From Chitinophagales bacterium (GTDB lineage Bacteria > Bacteroidota > Bacteroidia > Chitinophagales > Chitinophagaceae): 64,000 nt of DNA. The notes under the pieces are model-generated. The model was not told the origin of the DNA. It saw nothing but the letters and a program-made list of their open reading frames with translations, and ran no database searches. The stretch spans positions 124,001 to 188,000 of the forward strand of contig JAFLBL010000003.1 in assembly GCA_017303855.1 (NCBI GenBank). The letters run 5' to 3'. Made by a program: the position numbers and the translations under genes. Within the stretch, counting starts at the first letter, position 1. Every line of letters begins with the position of its first letter. This document shows positions 8,718-17,484 of the stretch, piece by piece.

Positions 8718-9797
8718 TTAGTGTATCAGATTGTTTAAACCGAATTCATGCAGGATATCAGCTGTTTTCACCGGCTTGCCGGTTTTCAGACTACGGTCCA
8801 TGGCCTGTAACAAAGCAACGGTACCAATGCCCTCTTTCATATCGGGGTAGGCTGTGAATCCCTGTTCAATGGAGTCCACGAAATACTCCAGGTAATTCTG
8901 GTATTCACCCGCATGATGACTTTGCCCTTCAAACCGGAAATAATATTTCAATGTACTATCGCCCCAATGGATGATCTTCTCTTCCCCGGACTTATCAGTA
9001 ATAGCATAACGCAGTTCATGGTAATCGGCCTGGCTGGCACCGAGTGTGCCCCTCAATACACAGCTCATACCACTATCGCGTTTCACAGGCTGGGTAGGAC
9101 CGGTATAGCTGCCACTCACCCGGGCTATGCGTCCGTCAGTAGTACGGAAGATGAAATGCATGGTGTCTTCATTTTTCAATCCGGCTGTCTTCCCGTTACT
9201 GCTGATCATGCCATAGCCCATTACTTCTTCAATATCGGGTAAATACCAGCGGATAAAATCAACGGGATGACTGAGTCCGCCATAGAGCCATTTGAAAGAA
9301 TCTTCAAGGGCCCATTTCTTTTCGAGGAACCAGCGGTGATCGGCATTGTAATGACTCTCGACCGTGATCAGTTCCCCGATTTGTCCTTCGGTATAATCTT
9401 TACGCTGACGACGATAGGGCTCGAAGAAACGGGAACTTTGTCCGACAAATACCCGCTTGCCTGTCTTTGCCTGCAGCTCCAGGAGTTCCTTAGCCCGTCC
9501 AAGATCATCAATAAAGGGTTTGGTACAGACCACATGTTTGCCATGTTCCAAAGCAAGTTTAATATGATCCGCATGCAAATGATCCGGTGTATAGATAGCG
9601 ATGATATCAATGGCCGGGTCATTGAGCATGTCTTCATACTTTGTGGTGTAGGTATGAAAGCTGAATTCCTCCGCCCGATGTTTGCATACGGCTTCATCGC
9701 GATCGCAGATGGTTTTCAGGTTGAGCTTTTTGCTTTGCAGCGCAGCAGAAATCGTACTTCTGCCTTCACCCAATCCTAATATTCCAATATTCAACAT
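8718..9797 (-). CDS. Gfo/Idh/MocA-family sugar dehydrogenase (ApsD-like candidate)
   Basis: A 359-residue NAD(P)-dependent oxidoreductase with an N-terminal Rossmann fold (IGILGLGEGRST) and the family motif VVCTKPF, whose lysine is the usual catalytic residue. The C-terminal half contains GGLSHPVDFIRWY with the conserved active-site histidine. Cytoplasmic, with no signal peptide. The D-apiose dehydrogenase of apionate-type pathways belongs to this family, and an RLP plus DUF1537 kinase lie in the same operon, so oxidation of an imported aldose to its lactone is the favoured role. The family is very broad and the substrate assignment is inference. No lactonase gene is evident nearby. Confidence 0.88.
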   Translation of the reverse strand: MLNIGILGLGEGRSTISAALQSKKLNLKTICDRDEAVCKHRAEEFSFHTYTTKYEDMLNDPAIDIIAIYTPDHLHADHIKLALEHGKHVVCTKPFIDDLGRAKELLELQAKTGKRVFVGQSSRFFEPYRRQRKDYTEGQIGELITVESHYNADHRWFLEKKWALEDSFKWLYGGLSHPVDFIRWYLPDIEEVMGYGMISSNGKTAGLKNEDTMHFIFRTTDGRIARVSGSYTGPTQPVKRDSGMSCVLRGTLGASQADYHELRYAITDKSGEEKIIHWGDSTLKYYFRFEGQSHHAGEYQNYLEYFVDSIEQGFTAYPDMKEGIGTVALLQAMDRSLKTGKPVKTADILHEFGLNNLIH

Positions 9798-9831
9798 GGT
9801 GTTTTGTTTATAATTGTTAAACCCCCTTCAG

Positions 9832-9922
9832 CCACTCCCCACTTTCCACTCCCCACTTTCCACTTTCCACTTTCCACTCTCCACTTTCCACTCCCTATTC
9901 TCTATTTACTATTCTCTATTTT
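9832..9922. repeat. Heptanucleotide tandem repeat (CCACTTT/CCACTCC type)
   Basis: Thirteen consecutive 7-bp units, nine of form CCACTYY (CCACTCC, CCACTTT, CCACTCT) and four of form CTATTNN, fill the 104-bp gap upstream of the Gfo/Idh gene and run into the last codons of the beta-helix gene. The terminal residues of that protein (IENSK) are therefore encoded by repeat sequence. Period and units are seen directly. Confidence 0.9.
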
Positions 9923-12421
9923 CTCTAAAAACACCCACTTCACCCCTTCCCCTGCTCCATATAACCCCTCCTGGTATTTGCCCATGAGTTTATTCCATTC
10001 ATTCACCCGTGGATTGTTCTCCGTTGTTTTTGGATTCAGTTTATCAAGACTTTCTCCTTTGGGAATACTTATCACGAGTACCAGCTGACGGCCATTGCGG
10101 AAGATGAGTAATTGCTGAAAATCCGCATTGCAAAATCCGCGGGAGAGTTCCGGCCATTTTTCAAACTGGGTGGCATGATAATCGAGGTATTCCTGTTGCA
10201 TTTTCGGATCAGCTACAAGATTAGTTGAGAGCAGGATATGATCCCATTCTTTCGCTACGCTTTTATCGGTACAATGTTTTTCCTTACTGTATTGGTAAAA
10301 CAGATCGTGATACGCTTTCACTTCTGTTTCCGGAAAGTTATTTTGTATCCGGCCCTGCATTACACCGAGGTCCTGCAACTTGCCGAAGTAAACAATATGA
10401 TTCTTCCATTGATAAAGAGCGGTACTGTCCATTTGATTGGCAGCCAGTAATAGCTTAAGTTTATTGAGATCAGGTTGCACACCTTCTCTGGTGATCAGTT
10501 CAAGCACTTCCGAATGCTCTTCGTTAACCGACACGGATGGATCGGCGGAGACTGACTCTTTCAGTAAAGACCGGTAATTTGACGTAATACCTGCTTTGCT
10601 TTTTACTGAATCATTAACAGCCGGCCCGTTATTTATCCAGGTGTTATCAGGACCGGCGGCATTCTGAAGATATTTTGCCGAAGGCGTAAAATTATTACTC
10701 ACAGTAATGCCGGATGAACCTTCATCGGTATAGATATAAAACCAATGTGAGGGCAGATGTGCATAGGGTGCTCTATAAATACTGTCAATATAATTTTCGC
10801 TGATCCGTGAACCCGGCTGGGCACTCAGGGTGTAGATGCCGCTGCAATCGTAGTTGTGTTTGCCGTAATGATGAATGCGATTGCGGTAGATCAGGTTATT
10901 CTTCATGATATTGGGAGCAGGCGACCATCCCCAGCCCATGGTGATACCGGAATAAGAAACATTATTCACTTCGTTATTGGTTACCAGCGAATGTTGGGTA
11001 TAACCGAGGCCAATGCCCACACAACTCCAGTCTTCATTGGTTACATCCGTTACCAGGTTATCTGTGATAGTCAGATTGCTGCAATGATCGCGTGTATCTG
11101 ATGGGTTAAAGGGCAGATGTATTTCATGTCCTGGATCGGAGTAAACGCCTGCCAGTATTCCATTGCCCCCGATGTCTTTTAACAGGTTACCCCTGATCAG
11201 GCATTCTCTGATCCCCCTATGAAAATCAATTCCGGTGGAAGCGAGGTGTTCAAAATAGCATTCATCCACCGATACCCCCGTTGCGTAAGCTACCGATAAA
11301 GCGGCAGCGGGTCTGCCTACCCATGCCTGGTTATCCAGACCGGGTTTTTCTTTTGTTCCTGGTGGGTTCAGGCGATAGGCATCGGTCATAAAGAGTCCGT
11401 TCTGGTGCGGCACATGTCCCTGTTGAGATGGACGCAACCAGCCGGTATGCTGAAAACGAAGTCCCTTTATAAATACATTCCGCACCGGATGCTCCGCAGT
11501 ACCTTGTATCTGCAGCAGGTTTTCCAAAACTGGTGCAATTACTTCTGCTGTGGCCAGTTGTTCATTCTTTCTTGGCCAGTAATATAGTTTTTGTGCTTGT
11601 TTATCCAACCACCATTCGCCCGGTTCATCCAGAAAAGGCAATGCATTGGTTAAATAAAAAGCAGAGTTGCCGGTTTCTCTGGAAATCCATGGTGCCGGCC
11701 ATGGGTGTTCACTTTGAATACGGCTCTCGGGCTGTTCGAAAAAAAGTTGTGTGCTGTCGCCTTGCACATTCATTTTTTTTATCCGCAAAATGGCAATCGC
11801 CCACCACTGATGGATAAAAAATTCAGCGCCTTTTATTGATGAAAAGCCCGGGATCTTTGGGGTAGGAATCCAGCAGGTCTGTTCTTTTTTATTCCAGCTG
11901 ATGATGCGGTTCATCGTTTCACCATTGGCGTCTTTGGCCCTGACTCCTTTTATATTATTGATCCAGAGTTGCCGGAAGTCCAGGGTTTGGGTCGAAACGG
12001 ATTTCAGATCTGCCACCCAAACATTGTTTCTGGCCTTGGGTGACAAACCCGGAATAGCAGTTAACAGTTTTTTCCAGCCGGTAATCTGAATACCCCCACT
12101 CAAAACAGGTTCTTCTCCTGGTGCAGCCATGATGATCGTTGCATGACCGGCAGCACCTGAGTCTTCAGGCCGTATGAATACGGGTTCTTTGAGATGATAG
12201 ATTCCACCTATTAAAATAATCCGGATTGTTGCTGTGGAGAAATCAGTAAGCCGGCGCATTTCGCGGGCTTTGCGTAAAGCCATATTTAATGAAGCCAGTG
12301 GTTTATCTTTCGAGCCATCATTAATATCGGTCCCGGTTGGAGAAACATAGATATCTGCCGTATTACCCATAAAGGCAAACAGTAAAAAATAACCCAGTAG
12401 GGACTGGCGCAATCGTTTCAT
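9902..12421 (-). CDS. Right-handed beta-helix glycosidase (GH141-like) fused to L-rhamnose mutarotase domain
   Basis: 839 residues with a signal peptide. Residues about 22-600 form a parallel beta-helix of the type beginning DIYVSPTGTDINDGSKDKP, resembling GH141 (the family with an RG-II alpha-L-fucosidase). Residues about 735-839 match RhaM-type L-rhamnose mutarotase: YLDYHATQFEKWPEL aligns with the RhaM Tyr-x3-His pair (His749), then NPRVNEWNKLMGKYQ and KWVFLEKI. The fusion would link release of a sugar to its anomer exchange in the periplasm. It is the first gene of an operon whose promoter carries the 21-bp direct repeat at 12502-12543. The C-terminal domain is clear; the GH141 call is tentative and another beta-helix family is possible. 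Confidence 0.78.
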   Translation of the reverse strand: MKRLRQSLLGYFLLFAFMGNTADIYVSPTGTDINDGSKDKPLASLNMALRKAREMRRLTDFSTATIRIILIGGIYHLKEPVFIRPEDSGAAGHATIIMAAPGEEPVLSGGIQITGWKKLLTAIPGLSPKARNNVWVADLKSVSTQTLDFRQLWINNIKGVRAKDANGETMNRIISWNKKEQTCWIPTPKIPGFSSIKGAEFFIHQWWAIAILRIKKMNVQGDSTQLFFEQPESRIQSEHPWPAPWISRETGNSAFYLTNALPFLDEPGEWWLDKQAQKLYYWPRKNEQLATAEVIAPVLENLLQIQGTAEHPVRNVFIKGLRFQHTGWLRPSQQGHVPHQNGLFMTDAYRLNPPGTKEKPGLDNQAWVGRPAAALSVAYATGVSVDECYFEHLASTGIDFHRGIRECLIRGNLLKDIGGNGILAGVYSDPGHEIHLPFNPSDTRDHCSNLTITDNLVTDVTNEDWSCVGIGLGYTQHSLVTNNEVNNVSYSGITMGWGWSPAPNIMKNNLIYRNRIHHYGKHNYDCSGIYTLSAQPGSRISENYIDSIYRAPYAHLPSHWFYIYTDEGSSGITVSNNFTPSAKYLQNAAGPDNTWINNGPAVNDSVKSKAGITSNYRSLLKESVSADPSVSVNEEHSEVLELITREGVQPDLNKLKLLLAANQMDSTALYQWKNHIVYFGKLQDLGVMQGRIQNNFPETEVKAYHDLFYQYSKEKHCTDKSVAKEWDHILLSTNLVADPKMQQEYLDYHATQFEKWPELSRGFCNADFQQLLIFRNGRQLVLVISIPKGESLDKLNPKTTENNPRVNEWNKLMGKYQEGLYGAGEGVKWVFLEKIENSK

Positions 12422-12501
12422 GTTAAGACCGGCTCGTTATTGAATTAGCGGACTGAAAAACAGCCAATTATACGAATAAATGTACTTGAGTATCCTTTCC
12501 T

Positions 12502-12543
12502 GAAAAATGGGTGGTTTTGCTGAAAAGATGGAGGATTTTACTG
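12502..12543 (-). promoter_or_regulatory. Two tandem 21-bp direct repeats in promoter of beta-helix operon
   Basis: On the minus strand two adjacent 21-bp units each read approximately yAGyAAAAyCnnCCATyTTT. The first is 12523-12543, the second 12502-12522. A second pair with the same period lies at 53247-53288. Two-helical-turn direct repeats are typical of AraC/HTCS-type activator sites. A TACATTTA box resembling the Bacteroidota -7 element TAnnTTTG lies about 20 nt downstream, at nearly the same distance as in the other copy. Confidence 0.7.
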
Positions 12544-12552
12544 CCAGTCCCT

Positions 12553-14775
12553 TTATTGCCCCTGAAACACCTTCTTCAAATACGCCGTATTCGCTCCGTA
12601 GTTGTATTTCGTATCCGAAGGCTTCTTTGCATCGCGGCTGCGTTCGATCACCAGCCAGCCTGACCAGCCCATTTCGTCCAGTGCCTTTTTTACTTTATAC
12701 AGATCGATCTGGGGATCGTTCTCCAGCCATACACTGTCTTTATTCGTTGCATGGATCATACTGATGCGGTCCTTGCCCAATAGTTTTAATTCGGCGATGA
12801 GATCACGACCTTCTTTCAAGGGATTAGAAAAATTGAAACAGATCTTTATCGCAGGGGAACCGATCTCTTTTAATAACTGTACTTCTTCTTTGGCGCTGAG
12901 TGCGGTTTCAATACCGATAATCACACCTGCCAGCTCGGCCATTTTACCAGCCACTTTTAACCGGGCCACTACGGAATCCCGTACTGATGGATTTTTTTTC
13001 AAATCACATTGCACACCCATTGGTAAAAATGCATGCTTCACATTCATCAGCTGCATGGTCTTAATACAGTCTTCTATACTCTTTATATATTCTGTTCTTT
13101 CACAAAATGACTGAGCATAATAGCCGGTCATGGCCAGACTGAAAATTTCTACTCTATTCTCTTTTGCAGTTTGTAAGAATTGCTGCCGTATACTGTCCGT
13201 CAGCAACTGATTCTCAAACGTTGGGCGATTCCCCAGTCCGCCCATATCCACTTCCACACCATCGGCTTTGAGTTGGGCGGTCAGGGTTACTGCTCCGAGT
13301 TTCTGGCGTTTAAGCAACATCAGGTCGATCAGACCGATCTTATACCGCTGATTGGTCCTGGCTTTTTCAATCTCGGCAGCAAATACTTTCTCCAGTTGTT
13401 CAAACCCTTTGATCGCATGCGCCGGTAATTTTTCTCCTTTATCACCGAACACATACAATGCCTGCTCTGGTTCAATAGTTATTCTTGATTCATTGATATT
13501 TCCTGCACTATCCTGGATCGCTTTCAGGTTCAGTCCCAGGTATTTTGCCATGAATTGATACACCGGCACGCGTTTACTAATTCCAAAATCATGTTTATCC
13601 TGCGGCAAATGCACATTTGTCACCAGGTCCTTCTTCCCATACCAGTCATACATTTTTTGCAGATAGGGAAAATCATGTTCAGGCATCCGGTCTGTCCAGT
13701 CACCACCGTCACTGATTACCAGTTGCGGACGGGGTGCCGCCATCGCCGCAATCTCTACATTATTGGTGCGACCCATACAACCATGAATATCCATGCCGCT
13801 TTCACAGGGGCAACCGCCATAGAAGTAAGAAGACAGGGAAACAACAGGAGCCGACACTTTAATGCGGTTATCTAATGCAGTCATTAGTACAGTATGACTG
13901 CCACCTCCCGAACCACCGGTAATGGCCACTCTGGCTGTATCCGCATCTTTGAGTGATAATAAATAATCGAGTATACGGATGCCACCCAGTGCCTGCATCG
14001 TCATGGCCAGGCTGCGGCGGTGATCTTCGATTTTAAACTGCAACAGCGATTCACCCCAGGCAAAAAGATCATAACTGAAAGCCATCGCTCCCATTCTGGC
14101 CATAGCGGCACAACGGAGCTGGCAGTCGGGACGATAACGTTGTTTTTCCCAGTGACCATCGGGATTCAGAATGACTGGAATCTTCCCTTTATACTTCAGT
14201 GGCTTGTACAAAGAACCATTGATCCACAAACCCGGCATGATTTCAATCGCCACGTTCTCTACTGTATAGCCATCAAAAATCCGTTTTGGCGTAACGATCG
14301 ATTTACTCCCCGGAGAAATCGGTAAATGATCCAGTTGCAGGGCTTCCAGCATACAGGTCCGCAGTCCCTGCTTCCTGGTTTCCCATTCAGCCACTGTTTT
14401 ATACTGTGCAGCGATACGGTCCAGTTCGGCCCAGCCTTCTTCCACAGTCCAGCGGTAATACTCATACACACTGAGTTTATATTGCTTGTCCTTTTCTTTT
14501 TTTACTTTCAGTTCAAATGGCTTCAGGATATTATCCAGTGTCTGTTCCACATCGGGACGGTATTTCCATTCAGCATAATTCACCATCTTCTTCGCCACCA
14601 TGCTATCCGCATATTTGATGGTCACGCCATACTTCTTCTGTATATCGTTAAGTACTTCTTTTAAGGGCTTGCTGTAGAGGTTGTCTGAATTGGGCTGGGC
14701 GTGAAGGGAAAAGTAAAAAGTAAAAAGTAAAAAAAACAATCCGATTGTTGTAATGACTTGTCGCATATCACGCAT
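12553..14775 (-). CDS. STN domain - acetylxylan-esterase-like hydrolase - xylose-isomerase-like TIM barrel fusion
   Basis: A 740-residue secreted protein with three recognisable parts. Residues 1-27 are a signal peptide. About 33-102 resemble a secretin/TonB short N-terminal (STN) domain (KPLKEVLNDIQKKYGV). About 110-415 are an alpha/beta-hydrolase of the acetylxylan esterase type, with GGSGGGSH (nucleophile Ser289), VISDGGDWTD (acid Asp356 or Asp359) and DKHDFG (His395). About 475-740 are a sugar isomerase/epimerase-like TIM barrel with E623 (GIETALS), H675 (MIHATNKD) and E711 (VIERS) as possible metal ligands; N648 replaces the usual Asp. I know of no characterised protein with this order. 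De-esterification of pectic side chains is plausible; the TIM domain role is unknown. Confidence 0.8.
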   Translation of the reverse strand: MRDMRQVITTIGLFFLLFTFYFSLHAQPNSDNLYSKPLKEVLNDIQKKYGVTIKYADSMVAKKMVNYAEWKYRPDVEQTLDNILKPFELKVKKEKDKQYKLSVYEYYRWTVEEGWAELDRIAAQYKTVAEWETRKQGLRTCMLEALQLDHLPISPGSKSIVTPKRIFDGYTVENVAIEIMPGLWINGSLYKPLKYKGKIPVILNPDGHWEKQRYRPDCQLRCAAMARMGAMAFSYDLFAWGESLLQFKIEDHRRSLAMTMQALGGIRILDYLLSLKDADTARVAITGGSGGGSHTVLMTALDNRIKVSAPVVSLSSYFYGGCPCESGMDIHGCMGRTNNVEIAAMAAPRPQLVISDGGDWTDRMPEHDFPYLQKMYDWYGKKDLVTNVHLPQDKHDFGISKRVPVYQFMAKYLGLNLKAIQDSAGNINESRITIEPEQALYVFGDKGEKLPAHAIKGFEQLEKVFAAEIEKARTNQRYKIGLIDLMLLKRQKLGAVTLTAQLKADGVEVDMGGLGNRPTFENQLLTDSIRQQFLQTAKENRVEIFSLAMTGYYAQSFCERTEYIKSIEDCIKTMQLMNVKHAFLPMGVQCDLKKNPSVRDSVVARLKVAGKMAELAGVIIGIETALSAKEEVQLLKEIGSPAIKICFNFSNPLKEGRDLIAELKLLGKDRISMIHATNKDSVWLENDPQIDLYKVKKALDEMGWSGWLVIERSRDAKKPSDTKYNYGANTAYLKKVFQGQ

Positions 14776-14805
14776 TTTTTTACTTTTTACTTTTGAATTT
14801 TTACT
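14709..14805. repeat. Heptad-repeat inverted element spanning a start codon
   Basis: AAAAGTA units at 14709-14736 face the complementary TTTTTAC units at 14775-14805, about 18 bp matching in the arms. The ATG of the fusion gene (14775) lies at one arm, the signal peptide core is encoded by the other, and about 39 nt form the loop. A near-identical element lies at 30741-30835. Confidence 0.8.
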
Positions 14806-16342
14806 TACTCCTGTTTTTCCTCCAGCTACTATACAACAAATTCGGCTCCAACTCCGGCTTGGGATAAAACAAACTCGCTACATATCCTACCACGATCACC
14901 ACCAAATGACTATATACGCCCAGCATCAGTTTATGATGCGTGAAGTTAAAGTTACCGAGATCCAACAGGAGTTTCGGTTCCTTTAATCCGACCGGTGTGC
15001 TGGTCAGGAAAGCCCAGGCCGTGAAAAGTATACAAGTGAAGATCCCGATATTCACGCCCTGGCGGTTGGCCCGCGCACTGAATAATCCCAACAGAAAAAT
15101 ACCCACAATGCCTCCGGAAAAAATGGCATAGATCGTAAAGATCACACCTAATACACCTTCATTACCAGTGACCAGGTAGAGTGCACCGATACCAATGGAG
15201 ATCAGACCGGATACCACCACATAGGTCTTGCTCATCCGCAGGTATTGCTGATCCGTTTTACCGGGACGTAATTTTTTATAATAATCCTGGATACCCACGG
15301 CGGCAAGAGAATTGAGATCGGCACTGAGACTGCAGATGGCCGCAGAGATCAGGGCTGCTACAATAAAACCGATCACCCCGGTGGGTAACTGCGTCATTAT
15401 AAAATACGGAAAGACCGCAGCAGCATTGGTGCCTTCGGGCAAACTGTTCTGCTTATAGAATACAAACAACGCTGTACCGATCAGCATGAAGATCGTCCAG
15501 ATGGGAACGGTGAGTGAAATACCCAACAGGGAAGCTTTCTCCGCAGCCTTATCAGTCTTGGCTGTAAGATAACGTTGCACCACGGTCTGATCCGTCCCAT
15601 ATTTCTGGATTGCATAAAATGCTCCGTTAATGATCATCACGATCAGGGTCAACCGCGTAAAGTCAATATCATAGGGACCAAAACCGGTGCGGTTGTTCTC
15701 CGTGGCGATCTTAATGGCTTCCGGCACACCGCCTTTGATACTGAATAATAAAACCCCGAGACAAATGATACCACTGGCGAACAACATGAAACCCTGGAAT
15801 ACATCGAGCCAGATCACGGCCTGCATACCACCTTTCAGATTGACAAGTACCAGCACCAATCCTACCACCGCTAATATAATGTAAGGACTGATATTGGTCA
15901 TTTCATGAATAGCCACCGCGATCAGGAATAAGACCGTACCCATTCCCGCAAATTGGCGGATGATGAAAGATGACGAACTATAATACCGGGCGAAGCCACC
16001 AAAACGCTTTTCAAAATATTCATAGGTGCTCAATCCGATTACTTTCCGGAACAAGGGTACGATAAACCAGATCGTTCCCAATAGCACGACCGGCACCATT
16101 AACCCTTGTACCAGTAATATCCAGTTGCTCGTATAACCTTGTGCGGGATATCCGAGAAAAGTAACGCTGCTGATCAGGGTGGATAATAAAGAGAGTCCTA
16201 ATGCCCAGGCGGGGAAATTGCCTTTGGAAAGGAAATAGTTCTCAGTCGTATTTTGCTTTTTAGCAAACCGGAATCCCAGCCAGAGGGTAATGCCCAGTAC
16301 GACAAGGATAATAAAGTAGTCAATGAATTTTAAATGGTCCAT
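14801..16342 (-). CDS. SSS-family sodium/solute symporter, module with PdxA2/DUF1537
   Basis: 513 residues from ATG 16342 (MDHLKFIDYF); a longer frame to 16465 would overlap the kinase gene by 103 bp and adds a hydrophilic leader. About 13-14 hydrophobic helices; NYFLSKGNFPAWALGLSLL is the SSS-family motif after helix 1. It follows the DUF1537 kinase by 20 bp, as last gene of the Fe-ADH/DapA/PdxA2/kinase operon, so it should import the substrate of that pathway, possibly DHA or another 3-deoxy-2-ulosonic acid. Substrate prediction is inference from context. Confidence 0.9.
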   Translation of the reverse strand: MDHLKFIDYFIILVVLGITLWLGFRFAKKQNTTENYFLSKGNFPAWALGLSLLSTLISSVTFLGYPAQGYTSNWILLVQGLMVPVVLLGTIWFIVPLFRKVIGLSTYEYFEKRFGGFARYYSSSSFIIRQFAGMGTVLFLIAVAIHEMTNISPYIILAVVGLVLVLVNLKGGMQAVIWLDVFQGFMLFASGIICLGVLLFSIKGGVPEAIKIATENNRTGFGPYDIDFTRLTLIVMIINGAFYAIQKYGTDQTVVQRYLTAKTDKAAEKASLLGISLTVPIWTIFMLIGTALFVFYKQNSLPEGTNAAAVFPYFIMTQLPTGVIGFIVAALISAAICSLSADLNSLAAVGIQDYYKKLRPGKTDQQYLRMSKTYVVVSGLISIGIGALYLVTGNEGVLGVIFTIYAIFSGGIVGIFLLGLFSARANRQGVNIGIFTCILFTAWAFLTSTPVGLKEPKLLLDLGNFNFTHHKLMLGVYSHLVVIVVGYVASLFYPKPELEPNLLYSSWRKNRSK

Positions 16343-16362
16343 AGTGATCGTTAAGCAGTTGT

Positions 16363-17484
16363 TCAGCTGAAGAGTTGTCTGATCTGTTCCGGCAAGGCAT
16401 AACTGCCCGGTTTCACCGTGATATATAAATTGCCGTACTTCATCCGGACCACGCCTCTCTGCCATTCATTCACGGGCTCCAGTTCACTGATCTTTAATTC
16501 CCCGAGTATAGCTGTGGCTGTAGAACCCCCTTCAATAAATAATTCATGAATGATATTCCGGCGCAGGATCCATTGCGTTACTTTAGCCATACTTGTCCGC
16601 AGGTCCTGTGCGGTAACTCCTTCGGGGATCATTTTCCCGTCAATGGCCAGTATCAGTTTTTCATGCGTTAGTAACCGGTACTTGCAACTATCCACCAGGT
16701 CCTGGTCCAGCCGTTCCGGATGAAGAATACTATCCTGACTTAAATATTCCACCCATCCATCGGGCTGTGCCTGTTGTACAAACCGTACCGCTGCCGCATA
16801 AGCCGTACCGCATACATAAACAACAGGCAGGGAAAGTCCGGGATCGGGTTTATCGATCGCCGTAAATTGTTGTAATAAAATCGCGGTAAAAAAATCACCG
16901 GCCCCTGCCGCCAATGTATGCTGATCCAATACAGTGGCCCATTGCTCCACATCTTCCGTTTGTGACGCTTCTCCTACAAAAAATCCGTTTGGCGGCAGAG
17001 AAGATCCGGGGCTAAGCACTTCAATATCCGGATCCTTCAGTATTTCTTTCACCAACGAACTGCTGACCGGAAATTCCGGGTCATTGGCAAAATCTGTATC
17101 CGCGATCGGTTGTCCGCCGACATAATAATGGCCCTTGTCAATTATTCTGTTCAGGGAAGGGTTAGCCGGGAGGTAAAAGATCTTCTTTAAGCCCTGCAAG
17201 TCCTGCTGCAGTTTTAATTCATCAACCACATAACCCCGCATCACAGAATCTGTCTTTTTATATATGAGTGTAGGATTCAGTTCGATCAAAGCCTTTAGTA
17301 ACCGGGCTGTTTCTTCTAAAGCATCATTTTTGCTCATCGAGCGACTATCGGAAGAAACAATGAGTACATCCGCACCTGTATCCCTTACTTCACGGGTAAA
17401 CAGACTTACTTTCAGTCCGTATCGAAGACTGATTCCGGCCAGTTCGGCTGCCCCTGTAAAATCGTCGGCTAATACGGCTATCAT
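16363..17484 (-). CDS. dtnK: DUF1537 acid-sugar kinase (D-threonate kinase DtnK-like)
   Basis: 373 residues with both DUF1537 lobes: N-terminal VLADDFTGAAELAG and YKKTDSVMRG, the central GGQPIADTDFANDPEFPV, and C-terminal EGGSTATAILGELKI with a KPGSYALPEQ tail that corresponds to the ATP-binding KPG motif. It is shorter than many relatives (about 420). DUF1537 enzymes phosphorylate the 4-hydroxyl of threonate, erythronate and related acids (Zhang et al. 2016). Its ATG shares one base with the PdxA2 stop codon, and DtnK with PdxA2 is the established D-threonate pair giving DHAP and CO2. Symbol is by family and neighbour, not by proof of substrate. Confidence 0.82.
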   Translation of the reverse strand: MIAVLADDFTGAAELAGISLRYGLKVSLFTREVRDTGADVLIVSSDSRSMSKNDALEETARLLKALIELNPTLIYKKTDSVMRGYVVDELKLQQDLQGLKKIFYLPANPSLNRIIDKGHYYVGGQPIADTDFANDPEFPVSSSLVKEILKDPDIEVLSPGSSLPPNGFFVGEASQTEDVEQWATVLDQHTLAAGAGDFFTAILLQQFTAIDKPDPGLSLPVVYVCGTAYAAAVRFVQQAQPDGWVEYLSQDSILHPERLDQDLVDSCKYRLLTHEKLILAIDGKMIPEGVTAQDLRTSMAKVTQWILRRNIIHELFIEGGSTATAILGELKISELEPVNEWQRGVVRMKYGNLYITVKPGSYALPEQIRQLFS

